A stretch of 64,000 nucleotides of DNA from positions 114,149,741 through 114,213,740 of the forward strand of contig CM041465.1 in NCBI GenBank assembly GCA_023213395.1, written 5' to 3'. Under the pieces are notes generated by a model. The model saw nothing but the letters and a program-made list of their open reading frames with translations, was not told the DNA's origin and made no database searches. Below are positions 24,015 through 37,863 of this stretch, piece after piece. The position numbers and the translations under genes are program-made. Numbering within the stretch: position 1 is the stretch's first letter; every line of letters begins with the position of its first letter. Origin of the DNA: Cycas panzhihuaensis. Its lineage: Eukaryota; Cycadophyta.

Positions 24015-26695
24015 TGGAATCACGTCTATGGGGATGATAACTACACCTAGTTAGGACTATCAACAGAAAGCTTTAGAGTAAAGGGGTCAATCTAACAAGT
24101 GAAAGGAAGCACTTACACAGGGCATCCATGTGTAAGAACGCAGGTTTAGGACCCACGAATGGCACACAACTTCCTCGAGGTAACTTAGTCTTTGATTTTG
24201 GAAGGTAACGTAAGCGAGGGATATGCTCGGTTGCCTGAATAACCTCAAAACAGGGGTCTTTTTATACTTGGATGGCTGAAAGAGGGAGGCAAGACCCAAC
24301 GAGGAAGCAGATCCTCATGAAGGAGTAAGAGATGTAGATGGGATGTATATAAGTATGTGGTGAGAGGTATCCATTCGTAAGGGTGGTGCTGGACAACCAC
24401 CTTATGCCTGAAACCAATCCAAAGGAGGGAGTGATAAGGTTATTAAGTTGGTGTAGGTATGATAGGGTAAAAGGAGGAGGTCTTAGAGGACAAGTCCTCC
24501 TCAAACTAACCCACCCTAAGGGAGTATTAGATGGACAAAGAATGGTGGCAGAAGAAGTTCCCACCACTCTATATATGAGGGAGTCTAATTTCTACATGTA
24601 ATAATGGGGTAGAGACTAGTTGTTTATGTATGCAAATGAGAGGTAAGTAAGGCATATATCTGTAAAAGATAATAAATACACTTTTTCTCTCATTTTCTCT
24701 CAAAGATAAATCCTCACTCCTATTTTACTTTAAGCAAGGGAAGGAGGAAGAGAAGAGATAAACCAATATATCATATAAAGTACATGGCAATGCAACTAAA
24801 CGGAGAGAGAGAAGGTGATATCTTCTATCGAATGCTCTTTCCTAAAGTACAAGCTAATGTGAAAATGAATGATGCAAGTTGGTTCTCTTTTACCTTATTC
24901 TTTTATGGTCTTTTCATGCGAATATATAAACTAAAAGAAGCAAGAAAAGATCTACAAAAAGAAGGCAGCATACCTGGAAAGGCGATGCGGCTGAAATGAA
25001 GTTTCCATCTTATGCCACACTCATTTCTTCTTTTTCCTCTCCCAACACACGAGTGGCATAGGGATTTCCTTACCTCCTCAGAAAATAATAGGTTGGGATA
25101 GCCTAATGGCAACAAATAATAGGGGAAACAAACAACACGAGGTTTACAAATGTTGCATATGTTGCAAGTGTGCTACGTGCAGCAAATTGCAATGTTAGCC
25201 AAGCCAAGACCCAAGGTGGATGAGGGACACTATTTGGGACTGGAAGAGCTACCCAAGAGAGGTGTGTAGGCTTGGAAATAGTGTAGTAAGGGGTTGCATA
25301 CATTGATATTTAGTGCTGGCCAATTCCTAGAGACTCCTTGGTAACTCAAGAGAGGCACAAGTGGAAGAGAGGAAAGAGGGGAAGGGGATTGCGCTTGAGG
25401 AGCAAGCCTAGTTAGGTATGGAATCCACCTTAGCTCCTTTCTGTCACTCTTTAGGATCCTCTCCTACAGCCTCCTTGGAAAAAACTAGGAGAGGGTAGGA
25501 AGATGGAGAGAGAAGAAAGAAAAAAAAAAAGAATGACTACCTCCTATATGCACTAAAAAATAAAGAAAGGAAGGATATTCTCAATGATCTAACCTCTTAT
25601 AAGACAGTTCAAAGGAAAGAAATGGAACAACAATGAAATAATACTTGTTGGATTGAGTAGAGAGCAAGTTTGCCCCTGAAAATAATAGGAAATAACATAT
25701 CTAAGGTGCTTACAGGGTGGGTCCTTAGGAGGATGCTGCAACCTGGAAACAAACTTGTTGGAACTTATTAAAAGGGCATGGAGGTAAAACGCGGAGTGAA
25801 TCCTTGCTTGAAAACATTTATTGGCGGGCATGCAACTACGAATCTAAGCTAAAGAGGGTGGATCTCAGGCTGAATCATAGGAAACTCAAGTGTTGCAGGG
25901 CATTCCTACAGAAAACTCCTATGGAAGAAGGAGAAGAGAGAAGAGAGGGTGGAAGAAGAGATGGAAAATGAGATTCTTTTGGACTTCATACCTAAACCTA
26001 GGTTGAATGGATGATTGGGGTTAGGGTAGGACTTGAGAGGTGTCAAAGCCACGTGGTAATTTTATGAAAAAAGTGAAAATTGCCATGGTAGATTTTAAAA
26101 AATATTAAGTGATAGTTACCATGCGGTAAAGTTCATGGTACTGCAAAGTTTATCTCGGTACCATAACATTTGCAGCGATACGATAACAGAGACAAAAACA
26201 TGATAAAAATGGATGCCTATGAGTCCTAAAAGAGGGTACCCCATGACTAGGAGGGGTTAAACCTCTATCCAGATGGCTAGGGATAATCATGTGAAGAGGA
26301 TGACCTAAACCAGATGGGATATTGGAGCGGCAGGACTCCCAGGAAACTGATAACTAGAATAAAGATGTACTAATCACACTTAGCGAGGTGCTAAGGGCTG
26401 CGATGTGGAAAGGGGGGTGTGATGGATCATACAGGCTAGGTGATGCTTAGGAAAACATAGAGGTACATAGGAAGGTTATGGAGTACCATGGGGATGTGTA
26501 TCCTATTTATCATCATAGGCTGAAAGAGTACTAAGCAATATGACCAAGCAACGGATTGAATGTATCAGTCAACCATGCAATGAAGGGATGCTTTGGTTTA
26601 CCTTTCTATAGAAGTAACAAAGGTAAATACTAGAAACATACTGATACTTACCTGAGTTGACTTGCTAAGAACCCATTCCTAGTAGTCAAGAAATA
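24015..26695 (-). repeat. 5' LTR of element B (LTR1, internally deleted)
   Basis: This 2,681-bp copy ends AAGAAATA (LTR start TATTTC, from TGTTTC). It is about 390 bp shorter than its partner because the segment corresponding to about 5707-6093 is absent at the junction near 25082. The TATA box is also damaged (TATGAA). ATATG at 26696-26700 is the target duplication. Confidence 0.88.
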
Positions 26696-27567
26696 ATATG
26701 CATTGACTACTGGGCCTGTGACCACATCCTCATGAAACTATTTATGTGATCCCCTCAAGGCGATGCCATCAAATGGTTTTATCACCTACCTGCACATTCT
26801 ATTTTTTCATTCCAGTAGCTCCTGGATGAGTTCATCAACTACTTTGATGTAACTTGTCCATTTGAGAGTGGGATGAAATCCCTTTTGTCTCTTAATCAAG
26901 GTCACGATGAAATGAATCATGACTTTGTGAGATGTTTTCATGACCTTTATTCCACCAAGGTGACTTTTCCTAAGGAATTGAAGAGGGACCCTTTTGTCAA
27001 TGCCCTTCATCCAGAAGTCTACGTGGAAGTCCTTAAGATGGGGGCAACTATGTGCAACTCTACCATAGCGAAGTGCTTGGAACTTGAGGCCATTGAGATT
27101 TAGGCTAGACTCAAGAAGCCTCTAAAGTCCTCGCAACGACGTGAGGCACCTACACCACCATGAGAAACTAAAACTCAGTAACCTACTAGGTCTTCTTCTC
27201 ATTCTACTAAGAAGACCCTAGATCCTCTCACTTCAGTTATATATTCATTCAAATGTACTATGAAGGAGCTCAAGCTCCAAGCTCCTTCATCTCCCACATC
27301 TAATAAGCTAGTCCACCAAGCTTCTCAAGCTTCTCCTTCTAAGGGTTACAATACCTAGTCCTCTCAAGCGAGGAAACCCAACTCCTCCCTAGAGAAGAAG
27401 TGGTGCTCCATCTATGGGAAGTGCTTCACGATGGTTCACAGTGTCAAGCTCAGCATCCTAGGGTTGCTCTGTAACATGACTCTTCCCCCAAATGGGCGTC
27501 TAGACCCAACTTAGACTAGCCAATCCATAAAGATCCCTTCCCCAAACACAGGGAATATGATGGTCGC
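26696..27567 (+). pseudogene. gag: Element A gag, core domain, right of element B
   Basis: The A gag resumes in the same frame as at 4643. It carries the retrotransposon gag core (GDAIKWFYHLP near 26762; SLLSLNQGHDEMNHDFV near 26878; LKMGATMCNSTIAKC near 27030). A single-base deletion near 26946 and stops such as that after ILMKLFM have inactivated it. Near 27415-27455 is the zinc-finger region, first copy, with the His changed to Tyr (CSIYGKC). The last 325 bp (27243-27567) occur again at 30325-30648 beyond the solo LTR. Confidence 0.8.
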
Positions 27568-30323
27568 TGGAGAGGAAGCATGTCTACGGGATGGTCACTG
27601 TGCTCAATAGGAATGAAGGTGGTCAACGGTTGATGTTAAGGTTATGGATGAGAACCTATAAGCAAAGGGAACACCATGCAGGGCGTCCGTGTGGTGGAGC
27701 ATGAGTCCGAGACCCGCGAATGGAACCTAACTACCTTGGAGTGGCTTTCAATCTGAAAGAAAAGACACATACATGGGTAGCCTAGATGGTCTCAAGAGGA
27801 AGGTCCTCCTACCCTCGGATGGTTGGAAGGGAGGAAGAGGAATCCTCAATGAGGTTTCCTATAACGAAGGAAAATAAAGGTGATAAGGCATAGGCAAAGG
27901 GCCTAGGATGAATGTGAGTAAGCTTCCCTAGATTATTTAGTTTAGACAAATATAACTAAGGAAAGAAGTAAAGGGATGGACTAAAGGAAACTCTCTCCTC
28001 TTCTCTCTCTTTCACTCAATATGTAAAGGACAAGAGAAAATAAAAGGAAGTACAAGTGTTTTACATGTAAGCAAGTGAACTAGATGAAATACATCTATGG
28101 GTATTTTTGGGATGGATAGGGAAAACGAGGAGGAATGTATTTCCTACTATGACCTTTCCTATAAAAAAAAGCAAATATGCAATGTTCTTATGCAAAAGAT
28201 GCAAGTAGCTAATTTATTTCTCCTTTTTCCTCTTATGTGACCTATTAGATTAATATAATAGATTTTGTACAAAAACAAAAAAAAAGAAAAAGAGGCGATG
28301 GGAAAGAGGGACAGAACATACCTGGAAAGCGTGGCTGTCAATGAAGGACTTCACTTGTGCGTAATATATGCCCTCTCGCCAATCAGTTAATGTATGACCA
28401 AGATTGATGTGGAAGGTAGGGGCTTCCTTACCTTCCCCTTATAAGAGATAAGAAGAATGGAAAATATAAAAGAAGCAAACCAAATGGAAGAGAAAAGAAG
28501 GGTAAGGGTTTACCTAAAACTGAACATCCTTTCCCTTCATTTGCTACTTCAAACCTGCACACACAAGTGTTTCTCCCTTCTAAGAAGGGGCTGTAAGAAG
28601 GCTATATGTATACAAATATATATAATGTGAATGGTAAAACATTATATTTAAATTAAAGTAACTACTACCATAAACAACTCAACTTTCCTCAAGTAAACCA
28701 CATACATCTAGCAAGAGAAAGGGAAGGGTGGCCTCAGGATGGTAAAACCCTTCGTTGAAGTCCTCCACATAGCTTTTAGGTATAGTAAGATAAGGGTATG
28801 TGGCAATTTATAGATAGCCAACAAGCATGAGAATATGTGGGGCAAGATGTTGGAGAGATACCAAGGTAACAGAGTCACTATGGATAGCGATCTGTCACAC
28901 AAGTCTTGCCAAAAAAACCTAAGGGATATCGGGCAAAGTTAGGGGCATGAAGGAGGCCCAAAAGAGGGGCTTATAGGCATGGAATTAGTGCACCAAGGTC
29001 TACATATGTTAATATCCAGTGCAGGTCGAGACTCCACCTTCTCCTAGTTAACTCAAGGAAAGCATGGAAGTAGGAGAAGAAAGATGGAAAGGGGTTTGCC
29101 TTTGGGAAGTAGGTCTTAGTGAGATGGATCCCACCTTACTCCCTTCACCCAGTCTTTATGAGCCTTTTCCCATTGCTTTCTTGAAGAAAACTAGTGGAGA
29201 AATGGGGTGGAAATAGGAGAATACAAAGCTAAACTCAAAGAAAGATAATTTTTACTACAGCCAAAATAGAAGAGAGCAGGAAAATATACTTGAAAATGAG
29301 TCTAATATGGAAAGAATACATATAAAAACTTTGAAACAAATGCAAAGGTACCTACTGGGCTAACTCTAGGGTAGATTTACCCCTACAACCAGCGAGAGAG
29401 AGGAGGTCCTACAGGGTTTATAGGAGGTTTTCCTAAGAAAGGCTATAGAAGACACTTGCTAAGACGTGGTTGAAGGAGAACCACGAAAATCTTTCTTGAA
29501 AGTGCTTAGAGGAGGGTCTCCCACTACGGAGAAGGGCTATTGCAGGCGGGTCCTAAGCTGGAACAGTAGGAAATGCATGCTTGCAAACACACATGTGGAA
29601 AGGAAGAGGAAAGAAGCAGAAATGCAGTAGTAGAATGTGAAGTTGGAGAGCTAAGAGATGTGAAATGATGATCTTTTTAGGATTTATACCCATCTCAACC
29701 CTAATCGAGTGTTTAGGGCACAAATAGGGCTAATTTGGGTGCTTGTCCATGTAGCAATTCTACGGAAAAGGTGAGAATTACCATGGCAAATATAAAAACA
29801 TTCGCACCATGGTAAACTTTGTGGTACCACTTAGTTTACAACGATGCAGGACCAGGAAGCCAAAATAGATACAGTTAAGGTTCTGGGAGCCCTAAAAAAG
29901 GTATATCAGGCTTTAGGAGGGGCTATCCCTCCTATCTAGGTGGTTAGGGACAGTCTAGGAGGCGTGCAAACTAGACCAAATAAAGCATCAAGGGCTAAAG
30001 TTCCCACAAATATTGTGACAGGGACATAAGGTCAAGGTATAAGCAGGTCATACAAGTCAAGTAAGGCTTTAAGTGATGTGGAGGTAGTACAAAGGGTCGT
30101 AGAGTGCCATGGGGATGTCTACCTTACAAAAAGGTAGGTCCCGTGGGTCATCATAGGCTCACAATATGATAAGTAGTATGATCAAGTAAATGGACATAAG
30201 GTGATCATGTAAATAAAGTAATTAATCATGCAATGAGGCAATACTTCTATCAACCTTTCCCAAGAAATACCTGTGCTTACCTGAGTCTACTTGTCCATAT
30301 CTATTCCCAGTAGCTGAGAAACA
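27568..30323 (-). repeat. Solo LTR, third gypsy family (LTR3), between two copies of a gag segment
   Basis: The 2.76-kb sequence runs from TGGAGAGG to GAGAAACA on the plus strand, the reverse complement of the TGTTTC...CA layout of LTR1 and LTR2. It shares scattered blocks with LTR2 (for example the ACACCATGCAGGGCGTCCGTG segment near 27690) and keeps TATAAA (complement of 29683-29688). There is no matching target duplication: GTCGC lies on the left and CATTC on the right. Instead, about 325 bp of gag are present on both sides. No internal coding region of its element remains. Confidence 0.75.
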
Positions 30324-33300
30324 CATTCATTCGAATGTACTATGAAGGAGCTCAAGCTCCAAGCTCCTTCATCCCCCATGTCTAACAAGCCAGTCCACCA
30401 GGCTTCTCAAGATGCACCTTCTAGGGGTTGTAATACCTAGTCCTCTCAAGTGAGGAAACCTGACTCCTCCCTTGAGAAGAAGTGGTGCTCCATCTATGGG
30501 GAGTGATCCCATGATGATTTATAGTGTCAGGCCCAGCATCCTAGGGCTACTCTGTAACATGACTCTTCCCCCAAATGGGCATCTAGGCCCAACTTAGACC
30601 AGCCAATCCATAGAGATCCCTTCCCCAAACATGGGGAACGTGATAGCAACCCCCAATAAAAGAACAATTAGAACCAAGGAAGATCCCCAAACCCTCGCCC
30701 TTCACAAGATAAAGGGAAGGGTGTGAGGAATTCATCCTCTTCCTCAGGTTCACCTACTTGGCATACCCCTTCACCTTCGTGATTCAGAAACAAGTGAAAG
30801 AAGGTCATTCAATTGCTTGAGACTACCCCATTATATGCTTTAACCCAGTCTCAAGTGATTAAAGAGGTGAACAATGCCTCTTCATCCACATCTCACCTCA
30901 ACCCTCTTCCAAAAACTTCTCTTTTGGAAGTCCCTGTACTCCCCAAGACCATTCCCATGAGCCATGATCATTATAACTTTCAAAGGGCTCTTCCCCAACC
31001 CACCGCGAAGGGGAAGTCGTTCTCTTTCATTGACAAGCTTCATATTGTGGCTGTTGGAATGTCTATAATAGACATCTTGAGGAGCTACCGTAAATAGTAC
31101 ACACTTCTCTTGGAAGCCTTAGGATTAGGTGATGCACCCGTTCATACCTTGGGTGTCACCCCAAGTCATAAACCTGTCATCTCCTTTGATCTTAAGGATC
31201 TTACCCCCGCCAGTGAAAGGGACCACCAATGGCACTTTCCTTTCACCATTACCATCAATACTCCCAATTGTACTTTATGGAAAACTATTGTTGATAATGA
31301 TTCTTCCATTAATACCATGCCATTTTATGTCATGTAAAAGCTTGGCATATCAACTTTAGAGCCAGTTTTGTGGCAGTGTTAAGGCTATGATGATAGCAAA
31401 AAGACACCCTTGAGATCGATGTCCATCCCTCTTACTCTCAAGGACAAGATTGTCCTCGCTGATATTGTAGTCCTCGACATCGACGTCGACTACAATCTTT
31501 TGTTGGGATGCCCATGGCTCAACCAGATCAGAGCCATGTGCTCATCCCATTGGGGACAACTTAAATTTGTCCATGAAGGGTGAATGGAAGTCATCTCCTA
31601 GGAGCTTCCTCATCCTAAACAACCATGTCAATCCCGTTAAGTAGCTCATAGCTAAGCAAAGGGTGATAAAGGCCTTTCTACCCATGCCTCCGCTTGTTTT
31701 ATTAACATCCATAATCTATCTCCTTTAGAAGAAGACCCTTCATCTGCTTCTTCTAATCTCATGTATTTTACCCCTATTGGTATTGGAAGTTACGGGTACC
31801 TTGGCATACGTAGGGACAATAAGTCTGATGGCAAGGACGAGGATTTCCCCCACCCTATCTCCCTTCTAGGCATGAGTAGGGGCCACCTCCTTCAGTCTAG
31901 ATCCCAATTTGGAACCTCTACTATCAAAGAAACTAGTTCTTCTTTTGTGTCTCATGTCATCGCCCCTGTTGATCAGGTGCTCCTTGAGTCTTCCCCTTCA
32001 TCGCCACCCGTAGATGATGAAGCTGAGGAGCCTCTTATTGTCCCTTATGGAGGACCTCTTCCTGACTCTTCCAGAGAGTCCTTTGGATATGACAAGTGGT
32101 GTGGTGACCACCACGATCCCACCACTTCTACTTCCCCCCTCCCTTTGTCTTCTCGAAGCGTGGTCATCCATTGGGTAGATTACTTCAAGAATTGCGAAGC
32201 CCTACTTAAGCACTTAGTGGGCTCCATTCCCAACCTTCCTTCTGGCCAGCATAGGCTTGGCCACCAGAAGGTCTTGGCTATTGGGTCTTTCCTCACTGAC
32301 CTAATTTCGTCTCCTATTTTATGTCTTCCTATTGACTAAGCCTCCCATCACTTTGAGGAGGGGAATGCCATGTATATGGGAGAAACCCAAGATATAGTCC
32401 TTGCCCCAGGCAAAGTCATTAAGGTAGGAGCAGAATACTCTACTGACAAAATGGAGTATACCCTTCTATTCCAGGAGTTTTGAGATGTTTTAACATGGGA
32501 CTACTCTAATATGAAGAGAATCGACCCTTCAATCATTACCCACAACCTTACCATTATTCTTGGCACTCACCTAATGCATCAGAAGCAGTGCCCTCTTCAC
32601 CCCAAGCTCTCAACTATTATTAAAATGAAAGTTGAGAAACTCTTAAATGCAGGGTTAATCACTTCCATTGACTACCCTAAGTTGGTGTCCAACATTGTCC
32701 CCATTGCTAAAAAGAATGGGACAATCCAGATATGTATTGATTTATGTAACATCAACAACGCATGTCCTAAGGACAACTTCCCACTTCCCTTCATCAATCA
32801 AATTATTGATCAAACCACTGGTTTCAAAGTCATGTCCTTAATGGATGGCTTTTCTGGCTACAACCAAATTCAGATCTTTCCTAAAGACTCTCATAAGACA
32901 GCCTTCACCACTCCGTAGGATACCTTTGCCTATAAGGCGATGCCCTTCGGATTAAAGAATATAGATGCCACTTATCAAAGGGTGATGCAATTCATTTTCT
33001 ATGACCTTATTAATAAATCTTTAGAGGTCTTCATGGATGATATGATAGGTCTCTCCCGCATTAGAGCCCATCACCCTTCTGATTTGTAGGCCATCTTCAC
33101 ATGATGCCACAAATGCCATGTGAGCCTCAACCCTCTTAAATGGGTGTTTACCATGACAACTGACAAACTCCTTGGTTTCCTTATGTCAAAATAAGGGATC
33201 CAAATTGACCCCGACAAAGTCAAAGCTATCCTTGACATGCCGCCTCCTAAAACCCAATGATAGATTAAGTTGTTTTTAGGTAGGCTTAGATTCCTTAGGC

Positions 33301-35171
33301 ATTTCTTAGCAAATTTCACCATAAACACCAAACCCCTTACTAACCTATTAAAGAAGGGGGGCCTATTCATTTGGTCTTCTAAGCCCTAACAAAACTTCGA
33401 AGAACTCAAGGAAGCCCTTGCTTCTGCCCTGACATTGGCACTTCCTCTCTTTGATAGGCTATCTATCCTTTATACCTTGGTTATCGATGAGTCCTTAGGC
33501 ATCATGTTAGCCCAGGAGGATGATTTAGGAACTAAGAGGGTCATTTACTTCATTCGTCACACTCTCGTGGCTACTGAACTCAACTACTCTCCCATTAAGA
33601 AGGAGTGTCTCTCCTTGGTACATGTGACCAAGAAGTTCAGACACTACATGCTTAGGAATATCACTCAGGTGATCATTTAATCTGATCCCCTATAGTATTT
33701 TCACCTGACCGAACCTAACAGGTAGGACTAGCAAGTGGGCCATCCTCCTTTAAGAGTTTGACCTCCAAATCGTTAACAGGAAGTCAAAGAAGGGGATGGT
33801 AGTGGCTAAGCAACTAACTGACACTCCCATACTGAACTCTCTTAATGTTCCTGTTGATAATTCTCTCCCTCATGAGCCTATCCTGGCCATTTAGGACTCT
33901 CCTCCTTATCCTCTTACTGATAGTGAGTGGTATGGGGACATCGTACAATATATTACTCAGTAATAGTATCACTCTGAAGCTAGTAATAAAGTTAGGTCTT
34001 ATATTTAGGCTACTACTAGGCAATACTTCCTTATGGGTGAGGTATTATACAAAAGATCCTTCGATGGGATCCTTCTTCGCTACATCACCCCTGATTAAGT
34101 GAACCAAATACTTTGTGAATGCCATAATGACATTTGCAAGGGCTACTTTGGGGGCCAATCCATGGCCCAAGGATCCTCTGTATAGGGTATTATTGGCCAT
34201 CCCTCTTTAAGGATGCCCATGCCTACGCCTTGAGATGTCGGTGATGCCAGGAGGATGCCAACATCACTCACTTATCTTCCAAGGCTCTCCATCCCATCAT
34301 ATTTCCATGGCCCTTCTCCCAATGGGGGTTAGACCTTATTGGAGCCATATCCTTACCTTCTTCATTGCGGTACAAGTTCATCTTGACTGCTACGAAGTAC
34401 TTTACTAAATAGGTAGAAGCAGTCCCTTTGACTACTACTCTTGGTAAGATGATATCCACCTTCGTTTACCAACATATCATTTGTCATTTCAGAGTTCCTA
34501 ATATCCTCATCACGGACAATGGGACTCCTTTTTGTAATAAGGAGATGGATAAGCTTTATGAGAAATTTAACATTTCTCATAGGACTTCCTCTCCCTATTA
34601 CCCCTAGGCCAATGGCCAGTTCAAATCATTTAACGAAACTCTCATAAACATTTTAAAGAAGACCATAGCCCAATATCAAAGAGATAGGCATCTCCATCTC
34701 TCTTCCACTCTATGGGCGTATCGCATGTCTATCTGTATAACTATAGGAATAACTCCTTTCTCCTTTATCTATGGAACAGAGGCGGTGTTCCCATTAGAAG
34801 TGGAGATTCCTTCCTTATGAGTCTCTCTCCGAGGTCTTATCGATGAGGAGTCTATCCGCTATGCTTGCCTCTTAGACCTTAAAGCCTTAGAAAAGAAGTG
34901 TTTGGCTGCCTACTAAGCGCGCCTCGCTTCTAAAGCTAGGGCGTGAAGGATGTATGACAAACACCTTTGTTCCCATCCTTTACATCTTGGGGACCATGTC
35001 CTCATACTGGAATACCTCCATGACCGCTTGACCAAATTTAGACCTAAGTGGATTGGCCCCTTTGTCGTTCTCAAAAGCCTGAGGAACGATGCTTACAGGA
35101 TCATCACCCTAGAGGGCCTCTAATTCGAGAAGGCCATTAATGGGAAATTCCTAAAAAAAAATTATGCATGA
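30324..35171 (+). pseudogene. pol: Element A gag C-terminus, protease, RT, RNase H, integrase
   Basis: One frame runs from the repeated gag segment to TGA at 35169. Visible parts: the zinc-finger region near 30486 (CSIYGE...SHDDL...C); protease with Asp at 31293 (VDNDSS, Gly lost) and the YNLLLGCPWL segment near 31490; reverse transcriptase about 32520-33100 with FMDD at 33033-33041; RNase H about 33430-33770; integrase with a zinc-binding region about 34110-34250, GLDLIG near 34330, TDNG at 34512-34523 and, exactly 36 codons later, Lys (34623) where the catalytic Glu belongs. It ends FLKKNYA with no chromodomain. Many TAG/TAA/TGA stops are present. RT order before integrase defines Ty3/gypsy. 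Confidence 0.9.
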
Positions 35172-35942
35172 CTATTTCACTCTTCTCTTTGCACTCTAAA
35201 ATGAGCCTAAACTACCAACCTAGGCATGTCCCCATTCCCCCTAGTCATATGTGGAATGGTAGCTTAAGGTGGCCTTCTTACTTCTTTTGGGTTCCTCTCG
35301 CAGAACCCCTTGTCCCCTTTTTTCTCTGAGGGGCCCATCTTCCTAATTGGATGTCTTGTCCTTGTCACCCCTGAGCCTAGAAACATTCCCCAAGTAGGCT
35401 AGCATGTTGGAGTATCGTCACTCTCTTTTTCGTTAGTGCTTCCTTTCATATCCTGCTATGCTCCTATGTGGATATGTATGCCACCCTATCTCCTAGCCTC
35501 ATATGTACCCATCATTGATACTCATGGTAATTGTGTTTGTGCCTACTAGGAATGTGGCCCTGCATGAAAGGAAGTATGTGCAACTCAAACAAACCTCAAA
35601 CTCAAACCATATAATAATCAACTCAAAACATCACGATTGATAGCTCTTCGTGCATTCGTGTACCCTCATATATATACACGCATACATACATATAAAAGTA
35701 AACATAACATCATCCATCATCGTGTGTTATCACACATATCAACATATATCAAATGGGGTACCAATGGCCCAATCTATATACATAAAATGATCATGTGTCA
35801 TATCATACAAATGGTATGGTACATCATCTGCAGGAAGCTAAAATCCTTATAGGGAGGAGTATACTCATGTGGTAATATATGGTGACTCCCCAGAGGTCCC
35901 GTGCTTTCCAAAATCAAAACTGGTATGTCCTACTCTCTCATG
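35172..35942. other. A spacer between integrase and PMD gene
   Basis: No conserved frame is seen. It is the region between the convergent ends of gag-pol and the opposite-strand PMD gene, collinear with 16353-17128 in B. It holds A/T-rich and TATA/CATA repeats near 35670-35700. Confidence 0.6.
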
Positions 35943-36524
35943 CTATCCTGCTCCTATGGCATCATCTCTTAGTATATGTGATCGATCCCTCTCCTTGGGA
36001 CCACATGCCTCCGAGACTCTTCTTGCACCTCTAAGAGCTCCCTGCCTCGCTCCCTTCATCCCAAGGCCTCCTCGAGGTCATCGTCGTTGTGTGGGTATAT
36101 GTTCTGCTCCTTAATGACCTCGATGCCATCTGGTCCACCAACTAATTGTGTCGTGCCTGGATATGATCCCTCTCACCCTCCACTCCACGATGCCACTCCT
36201 CTAGCACTGCTACCCTGATGTGACTCTCTATATCACTACTTACTCCTCCCTCAGCCTCTAGAGCCTTGACCTAACCTCATAGAGCATCTATCTCCACTCT
36301 GGTTACGTTCAACTCTCCCTGTAGTCATCCCACTCATACCTCATGCTCCTGGGACTTTGCTACCCACACATCTCTGGCTGTGACTAATGGGGTGAATGCT
36401 ACCATGTGGGCCCCTACTGACCGTGGCTCTTCTCCTACCTGGATGGGAGGTTTCCCCTCTGTGTAGGGCTAGGGGAACATCTCCCAGACTACTACCTCAA
36501 CCAACCTCCAGATGTCCATTGCTT

Positions 36525-36644
36525 CTACGAAATACCACATGCCATGCGTCAGTATATACCCATATCTATACTAAACAAATCAAACAAAGCACATCAACTA
36601 GATATCTAGTGATTGAAAGATGACAGAAATGGGTAGCATCTCAC
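36525..36644 (-). other. Intron 2 of the A PMD gene
   Basis: 120 nt, donor GTAG|GTGAG, branch-like ATACTGAC about 25 nt before the acceptor TTTCGTAG. Phase 1, as in B, E and F; both flanking exons stay in frame after removal. Confidence 0.75.
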
Positions 36645-37863
36645 CTACTAGGACTATCAGCTCCCTAACTCAAATGATTACCTCCTCCTTGGGTCCTCTC
36701 CGTACTGTTGGTACCTCCTCCTCCTCTAGTACCACCTCTCTAACTGCCTGGCCTGTCAAGGTACCTCTACCCTCCTCTACTAGTGTTGTTAGTACTCAGG
36801 CTCTCGCCACTATCCTCAACCTTTAGACTAGTGTTTGTGGTACTCCACCTCTCCTTGCAATCCCTGAAGGACCTGCCTCTCCTCCTGTGGCTCCTGATGG
36901 TCTTGCCTCTCCTCATGCAGTCCCTGATAGACCTGCCTTTCCACCTACTACTCTTGATGGGCTGGCCCCATCATCCCTTTCATCTCCATCATCATCATCT
37001 CCATCTCTAGGGGCACCTCCTACCTCGTCATCACTATCCGACCTCACCCTTCTATATGGATCTGATATATAGTCTGCCATGGTGAGGAGGTCTAGTGATA
37101 TAACCTCCACTGAATGCCTGATGTGGGCCTGGTCCTCGGTTCCCCTAAACTTAGTCTACCACCTATAGACCATAGGAGCCCATGCTGAAATTAGATGCGA
37201 TCCTCTTGTTGGTGCCACTACCCCAAAATGATTGAAGAACCAACATTGTAGCAATGTGCTATATGATAGTCCTCCTCTCCTAGTAACCTTGATGGCATTT
37301 AATTGGGTGATCAAGTTTATCGCTATTACTATAACCTAATCCAACCTCTCCCCAGCCTCACATCTCCTCACAGTGTCCATCTACCTGCCATGTATGTCCC
37401 TATAATTTTGTTTCTAGGATATCCAGAATAGAATGTATAATGTAATTAATTTCCTTACTCGAGGAATCCTAGACATGACCATGCTCTGCACAAGAATGTC
37501 CCTCCTCTCCCACCAGTCTTGACTTATGAAGTAGATCGCTGCCTCCCTGTGTGCAATGTCATTGCTAGGTAATTCACCTAACAACACTGGTGCTCCTGCC
37601 GTTGATACCCCTAGGATCCTTTGGACGTCTCTTAGTGTGACTGTGACATCTCGCACTTGGGGGAGATGGAATACATACCTCTGTTGATCCCAATATGAGA
37701 CCATGCCCACTAGGAGGAGCTAATTAGATGCATACTGCAATGTCTAGATGGCCTTTAGTAGGCCATACTTCCCCAGCACTCGCCTATCTCCTTCAGACAT
37801 CATCTCGATGAACTTAAGCATAGCTACTCCTATGTTCTCGTGGTTGTCCACTGCAATAACTAT

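Larger units (their letters stand above)
4644..26695 (-). mobile_element. Element B: Ty3/gypsy (Tat-like) retrotransposon, same LTR family as A
   Basis: LTRs at 4644-7718 and 24015-26695 face the minus strand, and the insertion is flanked by GTATG (4639-4643) and ATATG (26696-26700), one mismatch. It interrupts the A gag, whose frame joins across it. In element order it has a 5' LTR (24015-26695), primer-binding site, gag-pol (23851-17129), an opposite-strand PMD gene (13897-16352), a 3' spacer and a 3' LTR (4644-7718). Copia C (8606-13876) is inserted in its 3' part. Unlike A and E it has no second RNase H between the PMD gene and the 3' LTR. Confidence 0.9.

Noticed and set aside
27568-30323. 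LTR3 as a complete third gypsy element
   Set aside because: No internal region or second LTR is present; only one LTR remains.
30324-35171. Endogenous plant pararetrovirus
   Set aside because: RT is followed by integrase and flanked by LTRs with target duplications; no movement- or coat-protein region is seen.
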